Below, one piece after another: positions 22,550-34,400 of a stretch of 64,000 nucleotides of DNA. A program made the position numbers and the translations under genes. Source of the DNA: Allacma fusca (Eukaryota > Arthropoda > Collembola > Symphypleona > Sminthuridae). The notes below the pieces were generated by a model that had not been told where the DNA came from, searched no databases, and was given only the letters and a program-made list of their open reading frames with translations. The stretch spans positions 9,095,873-9,159,872 of the forward strand of contig OX359250.1 in the NCBI GenBank assembly GCA_947179485.1, given 5' to 3'. Positions within the stretch are counted from its first letter, which is position 1; every line of letters begins with the position of its first letter.

Positions 22550-25500
22550 TTAATCAATTTGAACAACATCGCTGTCAAGTGTATTATTAGGATCAGGAGC
22601 AGGCAATACACGCCTTTTCTTTACTGGTACATTGGCCACCGGAGTTCCTTCATATGGACGTTTGAAATTTTTGGGTGGAGTACTGGTATCCATGAGAGAC
22701 ACATTCTCATCGGTTGGCTCAATCAACTCAAGATAATCGTCGTCCTTTGTTTCTTCAATGATACATAACTCATCTATAACCGTAAAAAATGGGTATAATA
22801 TTACCATACAGTTAAATGCTGGCGAATCATCTGAATCATAAGGTAAAGCATGTATTACCTTCATTGTCCCCGTTACCGACAGATGCAGACTGCTTGTTGC
22901 CATTAGAAGTTGACGGCTTGGGGCTAGCTGCGTTCGTCTCCTCCGCTTTAGGATTCAATTGTGTGAGATCTCCAACAACTTCAAAAATAGTTTCCTCTTT
23001 GTTTCGTACATTTTCCTTGTCTTCCTCCTTCATTTCAACAATGGTGATGGTGATCTGATAGTTTTGAAGAAAATCATCACACACTAGCCTGGTGCCGTTA
23101 ACGATTGCGAAATCCGTGAGCAGTTTGTCAATTATTTCATCACTTTCTCCCTCTTCACTAGAAAGTAAAATTGTTCCTTTGCCCTCGAGCTCAACGTCAG
23201 GAGCAATCATGTTGAGAGTATTTTGGAGAACCTTCTCTTTTAATATTCGTATCGTAAGCTTATCCAAATCAGCTTTGAGACCCAGCTAGTAGGAAAATCA
23301 TGAATTTCATATAAATTATCAAAATTAGAATAAATCGAAAACTACAAATGCAACAATTTAAGTTCGGCTCGATATTTTGGGTCTGGCGTAGCACGTCCAG
23401 AGTTTTCATAAAAGTTCAATCAAAACCTACTAATCCTACAATGTCCTCAACTTAACATGCTATAGTCTAAAATATACTTCACCAAATCGTTTCTGACGAA
23501 GCATAATCTCATTCACTGGAATTTTTACCTCTACTCTGCGTTCCAAAATAAGCATACACACCAGTAGTTTGCAGGTTTGAATTCAAGCATGTGCAAAATG
23601 CTATTGCATCATTATACGTGAACATGACCTAAACAATAATACTTATTATATACAACAATGTCGTCGCTGGAGAGACAAAATGGTCTAAGTGCTGTTCCAA
23701 TGCATGTACACGTAGACCATTTTACCTCTTCAGCGACGATATGTATTATGAGTGCTAGCTCAACACATTATTCGACTTGGCTTAATAACCGGGTTGATCT
23801 TATTCTTTTGGTTTAGCTATAACCGCATAACACATAACTTGGTCTTCATTTCGACTGGTTAACATTATTTTGGACTACTAGGCACAATGAAAAACTGCTT
23901 GGATTAAAAAGCCCTATTAGTTCTATCACCTTTAATGGCTTCAAATTATTTTTGATGAAAATATTGAACTAGATACTTAATTGTTCTTCGGACGTGTTAC
24001 GCTAGCCACATTCCAGTAAATCAAACCATGCAATTACCTCAGGTTTATCTCGGCAAACATAACATTTAGGATTCGGCGGAGCAAGTCGTTCCATAGCAAA
24101 CAACTCTTTGCGTCTGTTAGCCTCTCGATCTGAGACGTACAGCTTCATATAGAGGGTAAAAAGATAAACAAAATTCAGTCTTTGATCTACTACAAAACAT
24201 GTTTTTAAGGGTCATTCAGGGGCATTCACAATGAAACTAATTTTTTAAGGCTACGAATAAACGAAACTCGAGCTGCGGCTAACAGCGTCCGTAGCAAATT
24301 GCACCTCCGTAGACGTTTTAACTTCGTTTCCGTAACGTTGCAGCTACGGGCTATGATGTTTTACGGTTACGGAGGTGATCTTATGTGATCTACGTCTACG
24401 GAACAACGAACAACGTTGCTACGGAGGTAGAATTTTTCCTTATAGAAATGTCATTGTGAATGCCTCTTTAAGATGTACATATAAATATTTAGCTCACCGT
24501 CCTAATTTTATCATACTGTTGTCGAAGTACATTGAATGACGTCATCACTATAAGACCTGCCACAATAGCATTTGTTGAAGCGATTGCAGGAATGATGTTG
24601 CCGGCCATTGCTGTAAAATATTAGGAGCCCAAGGATAATTGTAAATATTAATAATTCTACTAATGCAGAACATTGTCTTGGATTCTTCGAATTACTTTTG
24701 CTTTCATCAAATACCTTTAGTATCAAATCTACTCTTCTGCTGAATCCCGAACACATGACATCTTATGTTGGAGCAAGCCGTTACGAAATTCATAGCTAGG
24801 TCGTCATCCTTATCCCAAATCAGTGGTTCTGCATTTCCTCCCTAGTGAACATATTTTGGAAATAGTTGAAAATCAAGTCAAAGATATACCCAAGAGCAAC
24901 TGATGGAAAACTTACCAAAAATTCCTTCTGTAATCCATTAATCGACTCACGAAATATTTCCTCACATTCAGCAATACTCCATATGCGCTGGTCTTTTAGC
25001 ACTGTACTGGCTGCCGCAGCGGCAGAGCTACTTGATGCGACTATAAAAGCAGTTATCAATTACGCAATTATTGAATTAAAGTAAAAAATCTTGCTTCAGA
25101 AATCCCCTGAGTACCTACTACTACCACAAACCAACCGCACCTATCCAAAAACAAATTCCTTAAAATTGCTTTCCACAAAAAAAGAAAGCGAGCCAGTCCC
25201 ATATGTGGGAAATAGTGTCAGACTTGATAATAAATACATTTTTGCTACTACAGTAATCATCTGTGAACTACGTCATCTATGAAATATAAACTTCACACAA
25301 AAATTCTCTATAACCTGACTTTGCAGTTGTTACATATTGTTTTTCTTTGAGAAGATTCTACCGAAACATACCTGCGTCAGGTAAATCATCGATATCCAAT
25401 GGTGTCGGCGCACGTCTAGTTACCCACAGATTACTCATAGACAGAAGATATTTAATATCGTCATGAAAAAACTTCTGAAATAACTTTTTAGAATCGTAGT

Positions 25501-26715
25501 CAAGACTTCGAGCCCACTCTCTGGTTGAAATTCTTTCCTTCTCAGATTGAGATTCAAGTGCGGCTTTTCCAGCATCTCCTGAGGTAAAAAGCATTAACGA
25601 TGTGACGTAAAAATTGGGACTTCAAGGTTAAATGTTAAATCAGTTAAATGACTCCATGTTTTCAGGAATGTTAACATTACCTATTGCCTCTGGGTCCGCA
25701 GAATCCGGTGACACATCCTGGTCCTCATCTGCTAAACCGAAAAGTTGACTGTCAAAAGAATATATATAAGATTAATAAGTGATACATCCAAATAGCATCT
25801 AAAAATTCCCCCAGAAGGACTAATCCACTAATCGATACTTATTTAATAAACGGTTACTAGTATTTCAAGTTCCGAAATTACTTAAAGAGATGTTTTGCCC
25901 ACACAATACAGTGGATTGGTTCTGATGGGGTATTTCGAATCGTACACCCAGGGAAGGTCTTTTGTCTTGGTCGGTCCGTACAATTATAGCATTCACTGAG
26001 TCCTTTCTTATGGCACTACGGAAAGTATAAATTATTTAGAATACTCCTTACTATTATCATAACCCTCCATCTTCAAAACAAACATTGACTCACGGTAACG
26101 TTTCCTTTGAACCCAGCAGACGCAGATTCAATGAGAGGCAAGTCTGCCGCAAGACACATCCGATTCACATGACTACGCGCAGCCAAGTTATCCAGTGCAT
26201 TCATAACCACGGAAAATTGCTTAAAGAAACTGACATCGTACTTGGCTCTGGAAAAATTGTCATAACATTACAATCGAAACCATAATTCCCGTTTGATTTT
26301 TCCAATAAGAATTCATTTCAATTAACATACTCAGTAATACTGTCATGATATGCTGTAATGTTGACATTAGGATTGAAAACCAACGCCGACTCTTTCGCCA
26401 CAATAGCTTTTGGACGTCCCACATGCTCTTTCCGGAAAAGGAACTGACGATTTAAGTTGCTCACTTCAATGGTATCCAGATCAACCTAGGAATCACACTC
26501 CGTTCAACAATAGGCCATCCTCCACAAAATTCCACAACACATCATCAATCCATCATAAAATAAAAACTTACAACATGAATATCCTTAAAGCCCGTCAACA
26601 CCAAATTCTTGAGTAATTCACAACCGATTCCCCCAGCCCCTACAACCAGCACTTTCGAAGTGGTAACCACCTCATGGATACTCTTCGGCAATACTCCTTC
26701 CACCTCTGTCGCCAT
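22550..26715 (-). CDS. UBA2: SUMO-activating enzyme subunit 2 (E1 catalytic subunit)
   Basis: Twelve exons, all phases consistent: 26715-26572, 26485-26331, 26247-26094, 26015-25882, 25748-25681, 25578-25372, 25040-24916, 24841-24715, 24610-24498, 24142-24038, 23285-22859 and 22773-22550 with stop. The product is 660 aa (human 640). The nucleotide-binding loop [15 protein letters not shown] is at about residues 27-41. [14 protein letters not shown] carries the catalytic Cys175 (human Cys173). Zinc ligands are CYNC (160, 163) and CYVC (436, 439). The ubiquitin-fold domain lies at about 450-550, followed by an acidic tail with a basic VKKRR signal and an end VVQID. Paired with AOS1/SAE1, it adenylates SUMO, forms the thioester and passes SUMO to UBC9, mainly in the nucleus. 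A 5' UTR acceptor near 26797 implies an upstream non-coding exon. Introns hold a MITE and a hairpin. Confidence 0.96.
23661..23739. ncRNA. miRNA-like hairpin in UBA2 intron 10
   Basis: A left arm (23661-23691) and a right arm (23709-23739) are reverse complements over 31 nt with four differences. One of these would be a G-U pair in RNA; two form a 2x2 internal loop and one is a single mismatch. The terminal loop is 17 nt. The left arm begins TCGTCGCTGG and holds AAAATGGTCTA; the right arm holds TAGACCATTTT. The length, small loop and imperfect pairing suit a pre-miRNA. A very small fold-back transposon is the alternative. The hairpin can form from either strand; host transcription is minus. 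Confidence 0.4.
24219..24466. mobile_element. MITE, 248 bp, in UBA2 intron 9
   Basis: The terminal inverted repeats begin GGGGCATTCACAATGA and GAGGCATTCACAATGA. The interior is unusually CpG-rich for this region, with several TCCGTAG/CTACGGA motifs in both orientations. The G-rich start and CATTCACAATG core resemble Harbinger-type MITEs. I see no clean 3-bp duplication. Its right end lies 25 bp from the exon 9 splice donor at 24492-24497. Confidence 0.65.
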
Positions 26716-29700
26716 TCTTCTTCCAACACTCCCACAATTTCCAGTCGTTCCTTAATAAGGGCTACCCTCCAAACCCTTCAAATTATCCGCCAAGTCCTGC
26801 AATCAATAAAAGGTTCCATCACATCAACTTTGAAAAACCGGTAAAGAGCAACTGGTCACCCAGCTAACATCCCCTCACAACTGACACAACCCCAGCTCAA
26901 CATCTAAAAAATACAAAAACGCCCCAATCCTATTCAAATCAACTGACAATGACTACAAATATTTTTTAATCCAAGGCACTAACGGATACGGATGATACAG
27001 ATACTAGCTTACAAATCACGTCCGTCACTCAAGCCGGCAGCGAAATAGTTGAGCCCAATAATTATTCAATGAACAGATCCGAAATCGAGTCTCTTGAAGA
27101 TCAATACACTTTATTCTAAACAACTCAACCACAAACAATCTCACTTATACTTGACTTTTGTCACAACTTATTTCACTTCAAAATTTTGAAGCCTGCAACT
27201 TCCTTTCGTTCACTATTACAACGACTCCACTCCGCACTGCATGGACGTACTCTCAATTTTGCAAACCTGCCTATAACATTGTTTCCTTCCACTACGAAAT
27301 CCAACCTATGTGTGAGATCGCAGTCAATAAGAAAGCATAGAATTTAGATAAGGGTCGCCTGTCGCTTCAGTTCAGCTTCAGACTTTGCAGCACACAGCAA
27401 TGTAAATTGTAAACGTAAGAGCAGTTTTTTGAACGCTTATTCAGATTGCCGCCGCTTCCCTAGCCGGTACCGTGTGAATTGTCTCATAATTCATTGAAAA
27501 CTCTAACTTGGAATTGTGACTCAAAATTGGAATTTAAACCTTGACTGACACTACTCCTTGTCAAATAATAATTATTGAGAACTCTTGTGATTAATTATGT
27601 ACAGTTACTAAACTTACCAGTGAATTTTGAGTAGTTATTCTTTTTAGAGGACGAGACTGACGAATATTTCCCTGCAATTTCCACGATCGTACAATAAAAA
27701 GTAAGTGCTGTGTCCGTATACTCGATCATTCCGTGTCTGTGTGATGTTCATAGGTTTTTCATTGGTATCTGTGGAGGATAGACTGTATATAGTGACAGTA
27801 GTCAGGGAAGGAATAGCCAAGGATAATGAATTGTACCGGAAGATGGGACTTTGTGTTGTTTCTTGATCCTAGGTCCAGTTTGTTGATCGTGGGTTTGTAT
27901 TTTTTGGTGTGCTTATACTGTCGCAAAGTTTTGTGACATTAAAATCTGATAATATCCGAGCACTGGGGGAAATATTCATGCCGGTTGGAAGTTAAGTAAG
28001 CTAGCTTGGGATTCGTCATTGAAGTTTAGGAGTATTTTAGAATTACTCGGGAGTTTCAGTTGTGGAGATTTGGGTCCTGTATTATTGTGGGGTTTGTATT
28101 CTTTTATTTTGTATTTGGTTTCTTTAATTATTAAATTTTTGATGGAACTTGACATTACAGGCTATTGTTTTTGTTTTTCATGGACCTTGGTGTACACGGG
28201 GTGAAACTCATGGGATTACGAATCTGGGAGGATCTGTTGTCGGGAACAGGGAGTTTTGGTCAATGGTTACGTCTGAAATGTATTGCATTGAAGTGAACGT
28301 TGGGACAAGATAGAGTTACAATACAATGAATAGTAACATTTTACGTGGGGGAACGGGAAGTATTCTTAAGCTATTGGGAAGCATTAGTTTTAAATATTTT
28401 TGTATTTAGTGTGAAGTTTACGTATGTAGCTATGATGTACCGATTAGATTGGTTAGGATAGGTTAGCAAATTTGAAAAGATGTGTTTTGTTACTTTATCG
28501 TAGGCTGTGTTGCCGCGATCAACTATAATCGATCATAATAATATATAATCATAATAATATATATATCATATAATCGACTATAACGAGTTCAATTATATAA
28601 TAATACTAAATGAAGTTTACAGTATAGACAGTGAAATGCAATACATTACAGAGATGACCTTACCATTGGTTTCGTTTATCTCCGAAACTACATTTCCCGA
28701 GACGAAATTCTCCTAGATTTTTGATGCTTGAAGTTGGTACAAAGCATGAAGTTTGATGAAAAATTAAAAATAGCTGACCAAGTCAAGCTCGTTTCTTCAG
28801 GGGTTTGGAGGAGGGCAAATGAATTTTAGGACCAAGTATGTTCATGTTTATGATTATGACGAGATGTTACTTACGCTGGTGGATAGATTTTGTCGTTTTA
28901 TGATTTACATTTATTTTAATTCGGTAAGTTGTATGCATTTCATGCAATGTAAAGCATCGAAACAAATAATTGTTTCTAGTATTCGATAAAGTTCAAACCA
29001 CAGTTCGTGTAGGCCGTACCGTAATTGAAAGGGATGCCGCGCGGGTGGCGGGACAATAAAATGAAGACAATATAATTAAGGGGGATAGGACAATGCACTG
29101 CGATTTGGCGGAATGGTAGGTTGAGATTGAATTAATAAAATGCGGGCGAGCTAGCGTGATGAGTTGAAGGAATGGAATATATATTAGAAATATTTTCGGG
29201 ACGGGACGGAATCTTCTGAGTTTCTAAAGATGTTTAGTCTGCTGATGAAGAGAGAGTGCATGAAAAGCTAACGGTTAAAGGATTAGAGAAAAGCAAAATT
29301 AGCGATACTGATGGTACTCTTGTTATTGAAGATGCTTTTTTTGCTATTAGATAAGCAGCAAAGATTCATTCAGTTAAATTATATCGGTCATATTATTTAC
29401 ATTAGTTATTATCTCCACAATTCTGTAGACATTAGCTTCAGTTATGAGCATTCATAAACCGACAGCTTCCGATTCGGATTACAGGGTTTATTACAGCTTA
29501 AGTATGTTAGTCTGCGTTTTAAAACTCATCCACGTTAATATGCCCCCAGCTAATGGGTTACTGGAGTGGCTGAAATCTCCCAGCTCAGTAAACTGTTTTA
29601 CCGTACTTAAAGTGGCTATTAGCTCGGACGCCTAATGTCAATGTTGGTTTTTGTAGCGTTGAATAGAGCCTTCAAGGGATTCCAATATTGTTACTACTAC

Positions 29701-30130
29701 TGTATTGTTACTACTGATTGTACATGTTATATAGCCTATAGTTCCAGGAGAAGTTCGCTAGAATTAAAAAGAAACCCCAAAAACACTGAAGAATTATCAC
29801 ACACTTATTACTTTATATAGTTGCATTGAAAACATTTTTTGTATACCATTAGCATTACTATTTTCGTCATTAATCAGCATTTGTGTACTTTCAAAACAGC
29901 TTAATAATAGCTACAATTTTCCATAAATTGTTCAAAGTTTGCTGGAAAAATTCTTTCAAATCCTTATTCTACTCTTCGTACACTGCCTCATAAATAAGGT
30001 ATTAAACTGCACGAATACCTCGGGTGTGGTGTGTTTTATGAAAGAAACTCCTGCAAATGTGAGATTTACATTTTGGGTTAAGCATGTGGATTGGGTACTA
30101 ATGCAGATGAAGTAGCACTCTATGTATCGA
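26716..30130. other. Intergenic region between UBA2 and tRNA-Pro
   Basis: The first few hundred bases should hold UBA2 5' UTR and promoter; GC rises around 27430-27480. An AT microsatellite (ATAAT/ATATAT) occupies about 28530-28600. I found no coding segment with splice signals. Confidence 0.45.
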
Positions 30131-30202
30131 GGCTCAATGGTCTAGGGGTATGATTCCTGCTTTGGGTGCAGGAGGTCCCGGGTTCAAATCCCGGTTGAGC
30201 CC
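30131..30202 (+). tRNA. trnP-UGG: tRNA-Pro (anticodon UGG)
   Basis: A 72-nt cloverleaf. The acceptor stem pairs GGCTCAA with TTGAGCC, plus discriminator C. The anticodon stem TCCTGC/GCAGGA encloses the loop TTTGGGT with TGG at 34-36. The T arm CCCGG(GTTCAAAT)CCGG contains the B box GGTTCAAATCC, and the D arm contains GGTCTAGGGGTAT. There is no intron. A short TTTT four bases downstream could end Pol III transcription. CCA is not encoded, as expected in eukaryotes. Confidence 0.97.
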
Positions 30203-31423
30203 AAAGTTTTGCTGGATGCAATTAGGTTTTTGTGTATTGTTGCCTCTGTTACATTGAATGTTGTAATGATTCTTATGAATGCCGAATATTTGATAAGTTG
30301 CGTTCCATCAACTAAACAAACGGGATTTGGAGGAAAATTGTTGAAAAAAATAAGGGTTCTTCGAAGTCAGGGGCTTAAAGTCAATGCAAAATATGACATT
30401 TTTTATTTCTTATTGTAACCTTGAAGGGTTCTGGAATATTCACAAATATCAATAAAGTTTTGGGACCGTTGAAGCAAGTACCCTATTGACTTACAGAAAC
30501 GTTTTTTCTTTAAATAAGTCTACCCCTAATACAATTTTGATGAAAATTTGCACAAGGTTGATCAAGAATGTTACAAACTCAATCGTGAAGCTTAATTAGT
30601 GGGACGGAAAGGCTTGGGAGCTCAGAAATGCGGATAATTTCTGAATCATTTAACTATACTTCAAATACTAGCACTTCAAATCTTTTTTTTTTCTTGTTTT
30701 GTTTTGCAGCACGTATGACTTTTCTAGTATCTATAGTTTGCGAAACTGCATTCACAGAATTTTCCATGATGGTTTACGGGATTTGAAAACCATATTACTT
30801 TATGTTTTCATTCTTTATTTTCCTTTTGTATATATGATCTTTTACTTTTGCAGTTACACTCCCTTAGTATAAGTATATACAGCACCACACTTCGCGTTCG
30901 CACCTTTGGATATACCATAGTTTGAGTCAGCAATGATGTTGTAAACGCTGTGACTGAATGTTTACTTACTTCATCGAAATAATTTGAGAAAATTGACTTC
31001 AGCAAGAGGGTATTGAATACTAGGTCGTTTGCTTATGTGGTATTGATTATTTGGTATTTTGATTACTTAGGGATAATTGGGATCTATTGGAAAAGATAAA
31101 CCACGAAGCATATAATAATTTAACAGCGTATATGTTTTACCAAAGTTTGATTTCCTAAAATTACTAGAAGGCTAAATTCGAGTAACTTTTGGTATTAAAT
31201 AATGAAATTAACTAATAGGGGACAAACAGCTTATCTCATCTTTTTAAGCAGTTATTATTACAGTAGGTGCTAATGCTTTTTGTCTCAACATTACGTGCGT
31301 TATGTGATTTTATGAAATTAAACGGCAGCGTCATTCACGACTGAATTGATTTGTTAGACTATAACTTTTACGATGTTTCAAGATTGAGTTTTGTATTGTT
31401 ATAGGTACGGAATAAAGTTCACC
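30203..31423. other. Short intergenic gap upstream of PIGK
   Basis: AT-rich, no supported gene. The PIGK promoter and 5' UTR should lie at its right end; a TATAGG-type acceptor-like sequence is at about 31400-31404. Confidence 0.4.
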
Positions 31424-34400
31424 ATGTACTGGTACCTTATCATAGCTCTTCAACTTCTTTCAATTGGAAGCAATCCATCTTTAGCTCTTATTGATTTCCT
31501 GCCTGTAAGTACAAATTACTTTAGTATTTTGATGGAAATTGTTGCCTTGGTTAATAAGGGAACGCAGACTTTTAATGTGGAATTTGTTTTTTCAGTCGAA
31601 TCACACTAATAACTGGGCGGTGCTTGTGGATACATCGAGGTTTTGGTTTAATTACCGTCATGTGGCAAATGTATTATCAATTTATCGCAGTGTCAAAAGG
31701 TTGGGTATACCTGATAGTCAGATTATTTTAATGGTTGCGGATGACATGGCATGCAACGCTAGGAATCCAACTCCAGCCACTGTATACAATAATGCTAACC
31801 AAAATATTGATGTCTATGGGGATGATGTCGAAGTTGACTACCGGTAATTTGTTGTAATGTTGTAAATTGTATTTTCCTAATGAAGGTAAATGAAGTACTA
31901 TTGCTTTTATGTCGGACGGATTTTGATATAAAATAAAATAGTGGCTACGAAGTTACGGTGGAGAATTTCGTGCGACTTTTAACTGGAAGAGTTCAACCGG
32001 AAACTCCGCGTTCGAAACGTCTTTTATCAGATGAGCACAGTAATATACTTATCTATATGACTGGTCATGGTGGGGATGGATTCTTAAAATTTCAAGATTC
32101 AGAAGAAATAACTAATGTAGAATTGGCTGATGCATTTGAACAAATGTGGCAAAAGAAAAAGTAAGTAGTCTTTACTTGCTTTTCCTGACGAACTAATATT
32201 GTGATTCAAATGGTATGTTGCTCACCTTTGTAATTACTTCAATCTTTGCGCAGATACAACGAAATATTCTTTATGGTTGATACATGTCAAGCAGCTTCAA
32301 TGTATGACAAATTCTATTCGCCAAATATTCTCGCCGTAGCCAGCAGTTTAGTTGGGGAAGATTCCTTATCAGTAAGATTGTTATTTATACAGTGCTATAA
32401 TTATTCAGTCTTTTTTGTGTGCCTTTTTGTGTAAACGTTGTTGTCCGTATACAACTAACATAAGTAGTTCATGAAAGCAAACTTTATTATTTCAGCACCA
32501 CGTCGATTCCAGTATAGGAGTATACATCATTGATCGCTACACGTACTATGCTTTGGAATTTTTAGAAAAGGTTCGACCGGATAGTGACAAAACCATGGGA
32601 CAATTCGTAAGTTGATAATGGAGACTCTACAATAATACTAAAATAGTTAGCCGTGCTTTTCTTGAGTAGTCCGATATAATTCTTTAATCTACTTTTTTGA
32701 ATTAATAGCTCGAAGTTTGTCCCAAATGGAACTGTATCTCAACCGTCGGCGTTCGTAAGGACCTTTTTCCTCGTGATCCAACTAGAGTTCGCATTACAGA
32801 CTTCTTTGGTTCCGTCAGAAAAATTCAAATTATTAAGGAGGCTTTTGATATGGGTAGTATTTTTATTTCAGACAACAATTTTGCATAAGGCAACATCCAA
32901 GGGCCATACACAAGATAAAACCTCTTGTTTCCACTGAAGTACATTCTTGCGTTCTTACATAGTCATCCAATGCATTTATGTTACTAATAGTTCTGTGATT
33001 TTTGTACTTGTATACCGGTTTTATTCCAAACATCCCCTTTCACTGTGGATTTGACATTAGTGGCGAAAGCAGTACTTTGGAAAAAATTATGTCATCAAGT
33101 TTCACAAGTCAGATTATATTTATTCTGTTGTTTCTTTTGTACCAAATGGTAAGACTGTCTTGATTTATTAAATAAATGAACCAGGAGGATTGCGTTGTAG
33201 GAAGTAAGTCTCTCCCATAGTTGTAAAAACCCAAAAGCTGGATATCAGGAATAATGAAATCAATATTTCCCGTATATTCGGCGTGAGGGCAAAAAATACT
33301 TTTTGTACGGACAACTGCATTTAGCATCAACAGTTCTTTGGACATATTGCATGGTATTTATCACAAACAAACTATTTGAACAACTCATTGTTAGTTTTTT
33401 TTTCACTCAAAATTATTGTTAATTACATACATACGTACATACAGCTACGTACAATAAGATAGTGCTTAAGTTTAATTTACTAGTTACTCAACGATTTTGG
33501 AAAGAATTGGTGCAGCGTTTGGAGTACTTATGGGGTGTCAAGAAACGTTTGACCCATATAAGGAGGGATAGTAATTAAAATATTCCATTCCCCCGTGTTT
33601 TGTCAAAAAGATTTCACAAATTCAAAATTCTCAAATTTGTTCCATCCCGCTAGCCCAAAAACTCATAGAACGCCAATAAAACGGAGAAAATTCAAGATTG
33701 TTTGTTTGGAAAAACTGAAATTTTTAAATTGTTTACTCAAACAAATGTTTAATCAAAAATCTGTTTACCTCCATCCCTTGCGTATTCCTTATTTTTTCCT
33801 TTTATTTTTTTGTAGAAAAAGGTGCCCTGGAGGAAGCTACTTAGCACTCAATAGCATATTTAAATGGCAGTAACACTGGATTCATAGATTATCAAACAGG
33901 TCCTTATGCTGAGAATTGTGGTCTTGACTGGTAAAAATAGAGCAAAGTTGGTTAAATTCAGCTTCAGGAAATAAAATGAGAAAGGCGGAATTTTTTATGT
34001 TTCCATTTAGCTTGGACGATCTGGCGTTCACAAAAATATTTCAGAACTATGCCGTGGTTTGTGAACTTTCAGAAGTGCTTGTGTAACTTTCACGGGCATT
34101 CGTTTCAGTTTTGTCCTCTCAAGTGAAAAATGGCGGCCTTAGGAAATAAAAATGCGAGACAATTGAAATTTATTCTAGATAAGTAATCTGCAATGCGTAA
34201 TCCCAAGTCAAAAATTCTAGGAAAGTAATCTTTGTAACCGTAATCACCGCCACAGATATTTAAAATGTAAACTCGTAATCACAATTGAAATGTTTTATTT
34301 TCGGCATGTAATCCAAAATTTGTGATCCGCAAACTTTTTTCAAGCAAGAGTACAAGGTCCAATCAACATTATTCAACACTTTTTTCCCCGACATATTATT

